A DNA stretch of 64,000 nt, taken from positions 301,135-365,134 of the forward strand of contig JAMAHW010000033.1 of assembly GCA_023627715.1 (NCBI GenBank). The letters are read 5' to 3'. Every line of letters starts with the position of its first letter. The first letter of the stretch is position 1. The translations under genes were made by a program, and so were the position numbers. Shown in pieces: positions 36,801 through 47,425 of the stretch. Source of the DNA: Periconia sp. R9002 (lineage: Eukaryota; Ascomycota; Dothideomycetes; Pleosporales; Periconiaceae). The notes below the pieces were generated by a model. It made no database searches and was not told the DNA's origin. It saw nothing but the letters and a program-made list of their open reading frames with translations.

Positions 36801-36880
36801 ATGTGAGTATTGGCAAGTTCCTCGAGCCTGAGCTGTTTAAGAGTTTGAGGGAGAGTGGGGTTTTGGATGGGAGTTCATAG
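33824..36880 (+). CDS. snu114: Snu114/EFTUD2, GTPase of the U5 snRNP
   Basis: Exons 33824-36562 and 36629-36880 give 996 residues. After an acidic N-terminus (about 100 residues) comes an EF-2-like GTPase: G1 GHLHHGKTAF (about residue 137), G3 DTPGHVNFVDE and G4 NKMDRL. Domains II to V of the EF-2 family follow, including the C-terminal RRACYSSFLMASPRLMEP and GFETDLRIQTQGQ segments. Snu114 controls Brr2 helicase action in activation and disassembly of the spliceosome. The 66-nt intron (GTAAGT donor, CTAAC branch site) is a multiple of three with no stop, so the frame also stays open if it is retained. Removal is favoured because it joins LR to IQTQGQ as in the family. The highly C-rich codon use in the last 800 bases of exon 1 gives way to G-rich at the end. 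Confidence 0.95.
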   Translation: MDDLYDEFGNFIGEAGSDDEVQSSGDAADAYVLDDEADDQEAHDQELMEVDEGPSNAVILHEDKQYYPSASDVYGEDVEVLVQEEDAQELSKPIIEPVVQKKFTVQEADLPPVHFSRNLMTDLMNYPDQIRNVAIVGHLHHGKTAFMDMLVMETHDIQDRLDSKKGKKREEQLRYTDVHIVERERGLSIKAAPMTLVLQNGKQKSHLVNIIDTPGHVNFVDEVAASLRLVDGVVLVVDVVEGVQVTTELAIKHAILEDLPITLVVNKMDRLILELRLPPRDAYFKLKHVIEEVNTVIENTIPGRGEKRRVSPEKGNVAFACTSMRWCFTIQSFAQMYADFYPGPAKAPGFGKPMKSLDVDKFAMRLWGDIFYNPTSRKFSRKPQEERSQRSFVHWILEPIYKLYSHTLSESAEDLKDTLGKLNIKLKPSEYKADAKELMRTVCQHYFGPSTGFVDMLIEHVPSPKEGALRLLEKHYTGPLNSKTAESMKECDQDGPLVIHVTKLFNTSDAKSFHCLGRVVSGIAKAGTSVRVLGEGYTIEDEEDMVDATIADTWIAESRYNVWTSGVPAGNWVLLGGVDNSIVKTATIVAQKLPDDEDAYIFRPIRHFFESVFKVAVEPINPSELPKMLDGLRKINKSYPLITTKVEESGEHIILGTGELYMDSVLHDLRRLYADMEIKISDPVTRFCETVEEMSAIKCYALTPNKKNKITMIAEPLEEGIAEDIEAGKVNIKDSVRVVGKFFEENYGYDLLAARNIWAFGPEEMGPNILQNDTIPSEIDTKTLRSVRDTIRQGFSWATREGPLCEEPIRNTKFRITNVELASEPIFRGGGQIIPTSRRACYSSFLMASPRLMEPLYSCRMIGPADARSSLYNVLSKRRGHVLADEPIAGTPLYNVRGLIPVIDSFGFETDLRVSSTNLPLPSNTTHTLTHPVPQIQTQGQVGLSLAFEKWQIVPGDPLDKEIKLRPLEPAEARATARDFVLKTRRRKGLAEDVSIGKFLEPELFKSLRESGVLDGSS

Positions 36881-37372
36881 TTGGTTGGTTGGTGACCCGG
36901 ATGCGGAGTGTAGGATTTTTTTTTTGGTTTCGTGGTTTGAGGTGGAGGGATGGGGGTTTGTACGTTTAGTTTTGGCGCCGAGAATGTGTGTGCTGCGATG
37001 GTGGAGAGGGGAAAAGTACCGAGATTCCATCTAGACAGACAGATAGAGAGGCAGACGGATGATGTTGGATGAGGAAGGAAAGCATTGTCACCTTCGGAAC
37101 GGTACTACTCTAACGAAATAATATACCCCTTTTTTGAAATGGTAAAGAGAGAAGAAAATGAGATAAAAGAAAAAAGAAAAACCCGGAATGAGGATGGCGA
37201 TCCGTTTCTTAACTGAGTTGCTTCTGCACCACCCGAAAACTTCCCACTCTCATACACATACGTACACTTCTTTTACATCTCATCCCGTCACCATCATAAC
37301 ACTAACTACTATTATTATTACTTTCGGATACATTCCCCCATCATCTTCCCTCACATACATCCCACAAGAATT
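36881..37372. other. Convergent 3' region
   Basis: It lies between the ends of snu114 and mlh2. It contains a T9 tract near 36917 and purine-rich DNA near 37140-37180. No gene is seen. Confidence 0.5.
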
Positions 37373-40300
37373 TCAAACATCAAACAACATCTCATCACCT
37401 ATAGAAACATCACCAAACTCATCGTCCTCGTCGTGCTTGGAAGTAAAAGGAACAACAACCTCCGTGTTGATAAAATCTTGTGCAGTAGACTCTGCAGGGA
37501 CTTCAATAATGTTTGGATCATGCGATACATACGGTGAACAAAGCTCATCGACATGAGTAAGTCGATTTTCAAACCGAGTTTGAGACGCAAGGATGTCGGT
37601 ACGAGGTCGCTGGATTTGAAGGGAGCGAGGAGACTTAGGAGCATCTGCAGCTGCAGCGGCGGCGATGAGTTGTTCCGTTAGATCATCGCCACCTTCAGAC
37701 TCTGAGCTAAAGACTTTTTGATGGGCTTTGTTGAACAACTGCTTGTTGAAAACGTTCTGGATTTTCATTTCGACATTAACACCATCTTCTCGTTCGTAGA
37801 GCTTATCAAGTAGCTTGCACAGAATTGCTATCCATGTTCGAACGGTGCTGTTTGGGATCGAGAAGGGATTGTGACTGCGTGGCATCGTGGTGGTTTTGTA
37901 TCCCCATTGCTGGGTGTTACCTCCTTCCACACTCATGTCCAGTATTTGTATGGAGCGGACCACACGATCGATATTGACGTTAATTCGCCTTTCAACATGC
38001 GAAGTGAGGTGTTCGGGACGCGGCTCAGCGGATTTCTTCGATGACTGTCTCCTACGAATGCTATTTAGAGGTCCGCGTTGAAGAGGATGGGCTGCAGGTC
38101 CTGTACGCGTCGGAGAAACATGAGGGTTAGCACGTGAAGCAGGGGCCCGGTTTTCACGCTCAACGTAGGCGTTGAGTTGAGCTGCAATATCGCTGTGGTT
38201 CAAAGCTGCGCCACTCGATTTGGACGGTCGAGAAGAGCGGTGGAAATCTTTGGGTCGCTCGCCAGATAAGCCATCAATATCCCCAAAGCTAGGAGGAACC
38301 TTTTTCAAAGCTTGAGGGGAGGAAAACTGGGAGAAAGCGTTCTGAGCAGCGAAAATCCCCGGTCTATTAGACGTAACCTCTTGTTGAACACTTGCTTCTT
38401 CTCCAAAATCAGGTACGAGCTGATCCAGAGAAGGCCGTGGGCGATGAATTCGAGATGGACCAGCTTGAGAAAACGGTATTTCAACGGACGATGGCTGGTT
38501 TATATCTGGGGAATTAAATCTTCGGTTGTCCTCGAGAGCATTAAGTGTGCTGCGCAACTCTCGTGGCCCACAATTGATTGGCGTGAAAGAGGATGGTTCC
38601 AAGTTCCGGCGTGGGACTGCATTCCCCTGTGTCTGTAGCCCACTCGGACCGAAGAAGTCGCGAATAGCCTTTTCGCCTCCTTTCTGTTTCGATTTCTGCG
38701 ATCCGTTATACTTTGGTGGTGCAAATTTCTTATTATGAGCATTTGGCCGCTTAGACCGAGGTACCCGTTGGTCACCCTGCCCTTCAAAGTGATCCTGCCT
38801 AACCGTCTCATTTTGAGAATTAGAGTCATTCTGTATGCTTTGGGATATTGGCGATGCAGCAGCTGTTTTGTCGGATTGATTACCGAGAACATATAATGGA
38901 TGGGTAGGGCTTTCATAAGATGCCCTGGGTCCTCCCATAACATCGAGAGGACCGGATCTTGATGTGTTTGTAGGTGTCTGAGGAGTCAGCAGTATCGTGG
39001 GTGGGGGTTGATGCAAATTCGTAGGAGAAAATGAGCGATGCAACATATTGTCGCGGTCTTTGGCGGGCGTCATCAATTGCTGGTTATTAGGACGTTGCTT
39101 AGTCCGGGCGTTCATCTTAGCAATTACCCACGGATTGGAGACGGACACATCGCGACGCCCTTCCTCTTCTTCAATAACCGAGATAGAATCATTATGGACG
39201 AATTCAAGATCTTCTGCGTCGATACCATACATTGTTGAACGCCACTGTGTTTGGTCCTCTCTCACAGACATACTATCAGTTACGCTTGAGGATATATCAT
39301 AATGACTATGACCTGGGGTCTGCAGTTGAGTAGCATCCTCAACATCATCAGTGCTCAGATCGTCGGGGATGTAGATTGAAGATCCCACATCCCGTTCTTC
39401 ATTCACCCCCTGAATTTGTTCCGGGTAATGAGATACGAGCAGCTTGTTTACGGCAGCGATTACCACCTCTTCATCCTCGAAAAGCACATCATTCTTTGCC
39501 GGTTCGATGTTGGGGTCGTAGCTGCCAGGCGGACAAATGATATTCATGCAGAAGAAAACATCTTTGATCGATGAAAGTCCTGGATTAGACTTCCGTAGCC
39601 TCTCTTTAAACGCGGTAACAATCTTTTTTGGTGTTCCGCGTGTAGTGGATACCGGTCTCGCGTCGATGGAAAGGAAGGCCCCTTGATTTGCAATCTTCGA
39701 ACCGGTAGCACTAGCCGTTGGTAGAAAAGCCCGTATTTCGAAGCCATCGGACTCCAAAGCAGTCCATTCACACTGCAAGGCGCAATCTTTACCGAAGATT
39801 TTCAGAACTGCGTCTTCGACGGAACCATCCTTTTTCGGCGCGTACATGAAATTATTCTTATTTGACTTCGCCTTTAGCACGCGTAGACTGAAACGCACGG
39901 CGGGTCTTGCCACGGCATACGCTTGCATGAGCTGTCTGATCTTGACGAGGGTTTTCGACGAGTCTTTGAGAGCTGACCGTTTTCGGACTGGAAGTTGCTT
40001 GAGGAAGTCGGTGACTTTGACAGTAGTGCCGGTTGGCGCTGATGCGGGCTCAGTTTTTCTATTCGCGATTAGTTGAAATGGCAAGATTTGGACTGAGATT
40101 ACTTACCCAGAAAGATCGCCTTTACCATCATACTTCATTTTGGATGCGATAGTTTCACCTTCTACCCTCGTTATCACCTCCAAACCCCCACTCATCGCAG
40201 CCATGCTCGCCAGAGCCTCGCCGCGAAACCCCAGCCAGGTCCCACCGATCGATTTCAAATCATGGAAATCTCGAATCTTGCTTGTGCAATACCGCCGGCA

Positions 40301-40546
40301 CAGCAATGGTCGATCCTCTTGCGAAATACCATGACCTGTATCTTTGACTTGGATAGTATCGACAGTGTTGCAGCTGATCTCCACGAAGATTGCATTCGCA
40401 CGAGCATCAAGGGCGTTATCGACCAGTTCCTTCACGACGGAGCTTGAGTCTGTGAGCACTTGTATAGAACCTATCTGTCGCACTGTGGTGGGCGGCAGAG
40501 CAGCTATGCTAGATGCTCCCGCGGTGGTTTCGGTGCCCTCCTCCAT
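37373..40546 (-). CDS. mlh2: MutL-family mismatch-repair protein, Mlh2 / human PMS1 type
   Basis: Exons 40546-40107 and 40058-37373 with a 48-nt intron (GTAAGT donor) give 1041 residues. The N-terminal GHKL ATPase shows ELVDNALDARA (catalytic Glu and Mg-binding Asn), VKDTGHGIS and GTWLGFRGEALAS. A MutL transducer domain follows (FFCMNIICPPGSYDPNIEPAKNDVLF, where the PAKND segment is the family motif). The middle and end are long and disordered. The DQHAxDE-type endonuclease motif and the metal-binding motifs of Pms1/MLH3-type proteins are not visible, which points to the non-catalytic Mlh2 class that pairs with Mlh1 and modulates repair and recombination. Orthology within the MutL family needs a tree. 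A start at 40603 is possible, but 40546 gives the usual short lead. A perfect MCB site lies 165 bp upstream. Confidence 0.82.
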
Positions 40547-41264
40547 TCTGACTGAAATACATATAACGAGGAGATTACAATAAATACCTTCAAATACATA
40601 CATGTATATTGCGAGTTGTAGAAGAGTTCGAGAATTCGCTCACTGATCTGATGCTGTACCTCCCCTACCGCACCTTCCCATCCAACCGTCTTGGGATGGA
40701 AGGAGCCCCGACGCGTCCATCGCGCTGTCACATGACTTGCACACGCACATACATGCACATGTCATGTGTATAGGTACTTAACATATTCGAGTACAAATGT
40801 TTAGAGATCGAAATATTTGCTACGTCGGTGTCGCAGTAAAGGTATGTATGTACTATGCGAACTAAGAAGTCAAGACATCTTACTACCGCAACGCAACTTG
40901 GGACCAAACATCTCTTCAAGGTAAACCATGAGTACATATTTAATTTCTAGGAGATGGAGTACCACATATCCCAACAAATGAATTCCCCATAGCAGCACAT
41001 CTGTAAGTAACTCTTCCTCTCGCAGATTACGTCGAGTCAGAGATCCAAGATACGTCATCGGATAATCTTCAAGAGTGCTCGAGAATTAACCAATCAGCAT
41101 CGCCGAATCCCCGATCCTTCCAGACCTCACATACATGTTATGTGTGTACCGAGATCAAATAAATACGTACCTGCGTAAGGAACCTACTTAAATATCCTTC
41201 TTCTTCACATCTAAGAAACTCACCCCACCTCTTACTCTCCGGCCTCCACAAATAGGAGAAGAAG
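40547..41264. promoter_or_regulatory. Divergent promoter region mlh2 / Ada
   Basis: The two repair genes start outward from this region. It contains an ACGCGT element (listed separately), repeated TACATAC words and an AT-rich right part. No gene is seen. Confidence 0.5.
40711..40716. promoter_or_regulatory. MCB element ACGCGT
   Basis: A perfect palindromic ACGCGT lies 165 bp upstream of the mlh2 start, with a second CGCG core nearby (ATCGCGCT). MBF binds this sequence at G1/S in yeasts and commonly controls repair genes. The assignment rests on the match and position only. Confidence 0.4.
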
Positions 41265-42149
41265 ATGGCCTACACAACCGACGCAGCACGCTGGCGCGCC
41301 CTCAGCACGCGGGACCCAGCCTCGAACAACGCCTTCATCTACACCGTAAAATCCACCCAGGTCTACTGCCGACCCACCTGCCCAGCCCGCCTCGCGCGCC
41401 GCGCAAACATCGGATTCTGCGAAACCCCGCTCGAGGCGCAACGAGCGGGCTTCCGCGCGTGTAAACGGTGCCGTCCGGATCTCGAGACGACCGAGGACCC
41501 GCAGTTTAAAGCGGTGGCGAAGGCGCGGGCGTTGATTGAGGAGGTGGTGGAGAGGGGGGAGGGGATGGAGGGGTTGCGGTTGCAGGATTTGGCGAGGAGG
41601 GTGGGGTTGACGAGGCGGTATTTTCATAGAATTTTTAAGGATCGGGTGGGGGTTACGCCGAGGGAGTATGCGGTTGCGAAGATGGAGGAGAAGGGGGGTG
41701 CGGGGAAAGGGGGTGAGGAGGAAGAGGTGGTGGTGGAGGAAGTTGGGGTATGTGAGACGGGGAGGGGAAGTGATGGGGTGGTGGATATGGGACCGTTCAG
41801 CTTCGACCAGTTTGAGTTTGGAGAGTTTTTGAGCTTCGATGGGGAATTGGGGGAGTCGATGATGAGTGAGACGCTGGGATTGCCTGACTCTGAATCGCCA
41901 GTGTCGATACCGGCGTCGTTCGATGGCCCGGTTGGTGCGAATATGTTGGCCCCCGATCTCACGACAGTCGACTTTGGTTGTTTCGACAGCGGGCTCGAGG
42001 CTTACGATAAGTTAGGGAACCCTGGAGTCTCGTTGGCTGAGTCGATGATGGCGACTACGGCAACGTTTGATATGGATGCAGCTGTTGTCCTAAATTCTGG
42101 CACACTGTCAGATTTCACGCATACATCGTACGACCCTGTCTCTGTATGA
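41265..42149 (+). CDS. Ada-type methyl-phosphotriester sensor with AraC helix-turn-helix
   Basis: One exon, 294 residues. Residues 1-75 are the Ada metal-binding domain: RWRALSTRDPASNNAFIYTV, then C35 and C39 in VYCRPTCPAR and C66 and C69 in GFRACKRCRPD. These four zinc ligands correspond to C38, C42, C69 and C72 of E. coli Ada, the first being the methyl acceptor. Residues about 104-140 form an AraC-type helix-turn-helix (RLQDLARRVGLTRRYFHRIF). The C-terminal O6-methylguanine methyltransferase domain of E. coli Ada is absent. In its place residues 145-294 are acidic and Ser/Phe-rich with no known fold. The protein should sense methylated DNA phosphates and act as a regulator. Related proteins occur in other filamentous fungi, and the family is otherwise bacterial, which suggests an old transfer. 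It is head to head with mlh2. Confidence 0.88.
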   Translation: MAYTTDAARWRALSTRDPASNNAFIYTVKSTQVYCRPTCPARLARRANIGFCETPLEAQRAGFRACKRCRPDLETTEDPQFKAVAKARALIEEVVERGEGMEGLRLQDLARRVGLTRRYFHRIFKDRVGVTPREYAVAKMEEKGGAGKGGEEEEVVVEEVGVCETGRGSDGVVDMGPFSFDQFEFGEFLSFDGELGESMMSETLGLPDSESPVSIPASFDGPVGANMLAPDLTTVDFGCFDSGLEAYDKLGNPGVSLAESMMATTATFDMDAAVVLNSGTLSDFTHTSYDPVSV

Positions 42150-42384
42150 TGAATACGCGGTTTGAATATATTTAGTGACCATGCTCTCACAAACCAATGA
42201 AAACTGCACCTGAGGAACTAGCGTATTCAAATACCTATTAAGACTTAGAAGATATGGGGTATGCCAGTCTATATTAACTATTTTTCCTCAGATGCAACTT
42301 GCACCGTCTTCTAAGTGCCAGATCAGTCGCTCAAACGCCAGTAAATGCATCAAGTCTATAAAAAGGAATGATAAAATGCACAAA

Positions 42385-43905
42385 TTATGCCCATGCGCCG
42401 ACCAATGCCATTAACAACGCACCACCCACCACACTAGCACATGCCTGCAAACGTCTCTTGCCCTTCAAAGACACGTAGCTGTGGTCACTCAAAAAGTCCT
42501 CGGCCAAAAGTTCGACTAGACCGGCAAAGAGGAGTAACCCGCTGGAAATGGCATTCATGAAGCCAACTGTAAGCAAGCCGGTTTGACTGGCAGGATCGTA
42601 GAGGGAATGAATAGCCAGGCCAATTGCTTGCCCAATCGGAGTTGTAGTACCATATGCCAGGGCCATCAACCAAGGTTTGATGGAACCAACGGGAAAGCGA
42701 ACCGCACTGATGCGTGAGCCGAGCGCGAAACCTTCAAAGGTTTGGTGAAAGGAGATGGCAACAAGAAGCACGCCAAAGGAGGTGCCAGTTGCCACGGATA
42801 AGGCCATGCCTATGAATACACTATGGAAAAGAATCCCCGCCTCGAGTAAAAGACACTGCAGCAATTGCTTTTTGTGCTGAGCCTCGGTCATTTCAGGAGT
42901 CTGCTCGGCTTGATTGGAAGATTTGTGAGAATGGTCCTTACGGGCTCCGGGGCGTGAAAGGAGACGAGATTCATCGTCGGAATCGGTCGAACGACGCGGT
43001 CCAAGCTCTTCGGGGTCAAGGTCCAGATCTGAGTCGTCGTCATCGTCCCCGCCTCGATCAAACGTACGCACGGGGGCAGCGGGTGGAGTTGGAGTTTGGT
43101 GGGGGAGGCTCATAGGCGAGGGTGGACCAACAGAAGGCGATCTGCCAGCCATGAGGTTATCTGATGAAGCAGGCATGTCGTGGAGCACAATATCCGGGAC
43201 ATGGCCATTGACCCTGTACCTCCCATAACTGTTAGTCCGCCTATGGCCCGGACGTTCCTGACCACCGTGTTGTTGGTCTCCCCCAAACGCTTCGTAATCG
43301 TGGACATGGCCTGCGCCCTTGGATGCAAAAAACATCTCGATGCCCACGACAACAAACACAGCCACCATGGCTATCAAGCCGGGCATGGCCACGTATCCCT
43401 TGCTCCAAAAGTGCGGAAGACATGGATCGGTGAGAGATTGGAAGGCGGTCGGGAGAAGGTGTACAAAGGCGGTCGCAATCAGCACCCCTGTGCCAAAGTG
43501 TCGCGATATGAAAAGAAAAGTGTGAGGCACGGGAAACGCAGGAAATCGTTTGACGATGATGGGAAAGGAGCAGGCTGGTGGGTATAAGCTGTTAACTCCG
43601 AATGCATAGGGCGTATGTATGTCAAACTCACCTCCCGTGCTGAGGGTCAGGATCAGCAGCAGTGCGAAGACATGGATAGGCGTGTTGTACTGTCCTCTGG
43701 ACCCTTTGGTTCCACACTGAGGACGTTCGTTCTGGTCGCGACGGACCAGCTCCGCACGAAGAATGTGGGTCGGAACGTCGAGCCAATTGAGCCCTGAAAT
43801 AGAATCAGGCGTCATGTTTCAAAGGTTGTGTATAAGGAGGAGAGATTGGATTAGTAGTGAACATCTAAGAGCCCACTGACCTGCATCCGTGCCAGTGAAC
43901 GCCAT
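42385..43905 (-). CDS. ZIP-family zinc transporter
   Basis: Exons 43905-43881, 43793-43632 and 43574-42385 give 458 residues. The first exon encodes only MAFTGTDAG. Splicing at a GTCAGT donor joins it to LNWLDVPTHILRAELVRRD, and a second intron of 57 nt joins LSTG to ACSFPIIVKRFP. Eight membrane segments are visible, for example HFGTGVLIATAFVHLLPTAF (TM2), HSVFIGMALSVATGTSFGV (TM4) and SFHQTFEGFALGSRIS (TM5, with the metal-binding His and Glu). The long loop between TM3 and TM4 carries His residues and a Ser/Asp-rich stretch. This matches the plasma-membrane Zrt1/Zrt2 group that takes up zinc. Specificity for zinc over iron is inferred from the group. The 57-nt intron is a multiple of three and open, so retention would not break the frame. 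Confidence 0.92.
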
Positions 43906-45217
43906 GGTGTTGGAGGTTGGAGAGGGACGGCGCCCGTTGCAGGGTAGATAGTGGTAGCACGAGCTGCTGTCGTCACTTGTCTGTAGCCGGCCTTAGTAGT
44001 ACTGCCGTTAGAGGTGCAAAACTTCCGCCGCGTCGTCTCATCACCACGTCGTCAGGCGTCTAACCATGGGGAAAAGAAAGAGTAAAATCCGGGTCGCGTC
44101 TGGTGACAGATGCATACACATCTTACTTTTCCGTTCCTATTCCCAGATGGACCGAAACGCCAAGTCGCCAAACGGCTCTGTCAGTGACCCTGCAGCCGCA
44201 TCCTGGCCCGCGAACCGGCCCATGGATATCTTTAGAAAAATCCAAATACAACGACGAGCATCATGATGAACGGACAGCAGCATTGTACAAGTAGATTCAG
44301 GGAGAGTCGGTCGATAATAGTGACCACTGACGACCCTCTCATCAAACGGGCGCCACCACCTCGGCGAATCCGCCGCTTTTGTAGAGGGCATTTATCGACT
44401 TTTGCTTGCAATGCTACATATAGCAGCCTCGCAACGCCGTCTCACCTTCTAGAATCCCGAAAACAGTTCCAGCCAATACTCGATGAAGCATCGCCATCAT
44501 CATCATCATCTCAGCTCATCCAACCTGTGTTCCATCCCCCCAGGAAATATTGATTGGCAACCTTTTGACTATTGCACACCCTCCCCTGTTCTGCAACGTG
44601 CTATCCATCCTTCAGCCGCATTGAGAAGTCGGTCCAAAGAGCAGTGCACACAGGTATATTTATTTGCAGATCATCGGTCCCGCAGCGGTCGAGCGTTTGC
44701 GGATACGTATAGGTAGCGGTGCCTTCGGTTTCGACCAGTTGACCGGTCCCCTACCAACCTACTTCGACACCCGCCCCCAAAACAAACCCATCGAATTTGT
44801 CCAAACGAAACAGCGAAAAGAAAATAAATAGGTAGGTGGGTGAAGGTATCAAAGAAAGATGCATTGTCTAACAGCTCAGTAGTCGTTCTAGAGTTGATTC
44901 CTTACATATAGACCCGCAGCCCCGGTTCTCGGCCTAGCACGAATCGGGTCTTTGATAGTTGCCAAACCACGAACCCCTCCAGCAACCTCCAAGTTGTATC
45001 TGCACGTTGCTGTGGCCGCTGTCAAGCAGCAGAACGGTCAAATCTGAATTCTGGCCAGCTCAAAATGGTGGTGCGAGAGCATCGATTAGGGCGAATTAAC
45101 CTAATCTATTGTTACACCCAGCTCGAGGGCATGCGCCTTTGAGCTCCCTCCACCACGACCAGTCTCCACGGCCCCGGGGCACAAACCGGCTTCCGCCAGG
45201 TTCTGTGGACCTCCCAG
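43906..45217. other. Intergenic region, no recognised gene
   Basis: It separates two divergent genes. Frames up to 97 codons at 44066-44716 show no family resemblance. A (CAT)n run lies near 44492-44512. No tRNA is seen. Confidence 0.45.
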
Positions 45218-47425
45218 ATGGAGAGTCAGCGGGACATTCCCCATGGGAAACAGCGGCCCTCGCCCGCTCAGCAGGAATTCCTGTTTGTCGATACCGCAAA
45301 AGCAAAAAGTTCGCGCCAAGGACGGCGCAATGCACGCTCATTTGTTATGCAAAAGGCACGTAGAGAGCGTCCATGGTCTACGAGCAAGCATGTGGCAAAG
45401 CAGAGGAAAAGCCCAGAGACCACGAGCCCTGCAACCGCCGGGACCCGGACGCCCGACCTCTCCCACACCCCAATTACGTCGACCCCTAGCCCGCCACTGG
45501 CTCCCGCACGAGCTGAATATGTCCCCTTCTCAGACACCACTCGTCCCTTCCTAGTCAAGCAAGAAGTTTGCTCAGACTGTCAGGTCTTGACATGTCAGTT
45601 CGGTCAGTCGCTGTGCCCAATATGCCTGGCAGTGCAAGCCCAGGCCTCCTCCTCCCCTGAAGACATAGACAGCAGTAGTGTCGACCCATTCAATACCCTG
45701 TCCATCGAGATGGATGAGAGCACCTCCGTCTTGATAGAGCACTGTAAGATTCTCTAGATACATTCCCGCATAATTCCCTCCTAACGTTTGCGCGCAGTCA
45801 TCACTCAAATGGCTCCCGCTGCCATCGCAATTGACATTCAGAACAAGTCGAATCTGATGAATAGTGCATGGTTTGGGACAGCGAGAGCTCATGCAGGTTT
45901 CATGCACAGTCTGCTGTGTACGGCCGCCCTCCATCGGTACTACACGTATGGGGGGAAAGGGTGCTACCAAACCATCCTCTACCATCGACACCTGGCTGTC
46001 GCTGCAATAAATTCTGCGCTTTCCAACCTAGACACGGATGACGGACTGTCAGACGCTAACATAGGAGCGGTTTTCAACCTGCTAACCATTGAAGAATCGC
46101 TGGTTCACATTGAACAAAATCGCCGTGATGACGGGCAGACGGATCAGCGGAGGGTCCATTACGATGGACTCCGTCAGATGATTCAACTGCGAGGCGGGCT
46201 GCTAGCGATTGGGTCAAACCGCATCCTCCAAGCTTTCATCCTTTGGTAGGTGTACCCTGAAATAGGATCGCAACATCTGCCATGTGCTCAGTACTTATTC
46301 TCGCATTTACTTACCGCACGTCAGGCACTCCACGGCACACGCCATCGCCACTTTTGAAGCCCCGTATTTGACCGGGGAGGATCTTGCCTGTGCCATGCAA
46401 AACCCACGCCATCCGCCCGGCTACCTTCCCAACATCTCGCACCATCTACTTGACTGCTGCAGAGTGGCGCAAGTGAGGGTAACGCTCATGGTGATTGTCG
46501 AAGCTGTGCTCATACTCATCGCTGATCTGAATTCGTTGTTCAGCGACCCCAACAGCCCACTCGACCCAGTCTACGTGCAAAACTACGCGTGCGTTTTGGA
46601 ATGCATGCTCTTGCAATGGCTACGCAACAATGAACATGTCAGCCCTCGCGAGGATGCTCTCTGCATTACTCTCCTCATCTTCACGGTGCGCACGACCGAG
46701 GCACTCCGAGTCTCACCTACCATGCATCCTTTCCATATCGCTGCAAACAAGAAGCTCGAGCAGGCACTCAGCGCTACAAAACGTGTCGATTGGCAGAGTT
46801 GCCCCGAACTGCTCGTATACATCCTAGCCATCGGCGCCATATCCTCCGAGGGATCCATCGAAAGTCTCTGGTTCGTCCACCAAGCCTCGCTCGCTTGCTC
46901 CGAGTACGGCATCCAGAGCGCCGACATGTTCCTCGAGCGACTGCACATGTGCGGCTGGGTCAACTTCAAGTTGGACCGAGCCGTATGCCACCTGTGGGAA
47001 AGAATCATTGCTTCCAGGTCAGAAAACCACACGTTTCTACCGCTCCGTCCCTTTGCTCATGTCTGAACGTTATATGCTACAGGCTCGAGGCATCTTCACC
47101 TCCCGATAAAGCCTACTCGGTCGGCCCGCTGCAGATTCGTGTGGCTTCGCCGGAATTCGAGGACTGGCAAGACATCGACTGGTCGATACTGACGCCGCTC
47201 AACAACGAACAAGCGCAGGCGTCCGGCAGCAACGTGGCGGCGAATGGGTCGGGAGCGCCATCAGGATCAGAGGAACCTTTATATGAGTTTGGTTCAGGCT
47301 ATGTGAGTCCCTACCCCATATCACACCATCTTTCCTTCTCCACCACCACCAGCAATCGCTTATTAATGCTGACACTCTTGGCGTTCCAGGCGTTTCCCCA
47401 TAACAGCTCTTTCTACATGCGATGA
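45218..47425 (+). CDS. Fungal-specific transcription-factor-domain protein
   Basis: Five exons (45218-45743, 45798-46245, 46325-47017, 47083-47302, 47390-47425) give 640 residues. The N-terminus has the short FLFVDTAKAKSSRQGRRNAR..VMQKARRERPW segment found in fungal proteins with the Fungal_trans_2 domain that lack a Zn2Cys6 cluster at the start. An unusual small Cys cluster follows (CSDCQVLTCQFGQSLCPIC, about residues 115-135). The central part is helical, with FGTARAHAGFMHSLLCTAALHR, LRQMIQLRGGL and LHMCGWVNFKLDRAVCHLW, as in that domain. It is likely a nuclear regulator; targets are unknown. Introns are 54, 79, 65 and 87 nt. The last is a multiple of three and open, and donors include GTCAGA. 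The final exon is only 12 codons. Confidence 0.75.
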
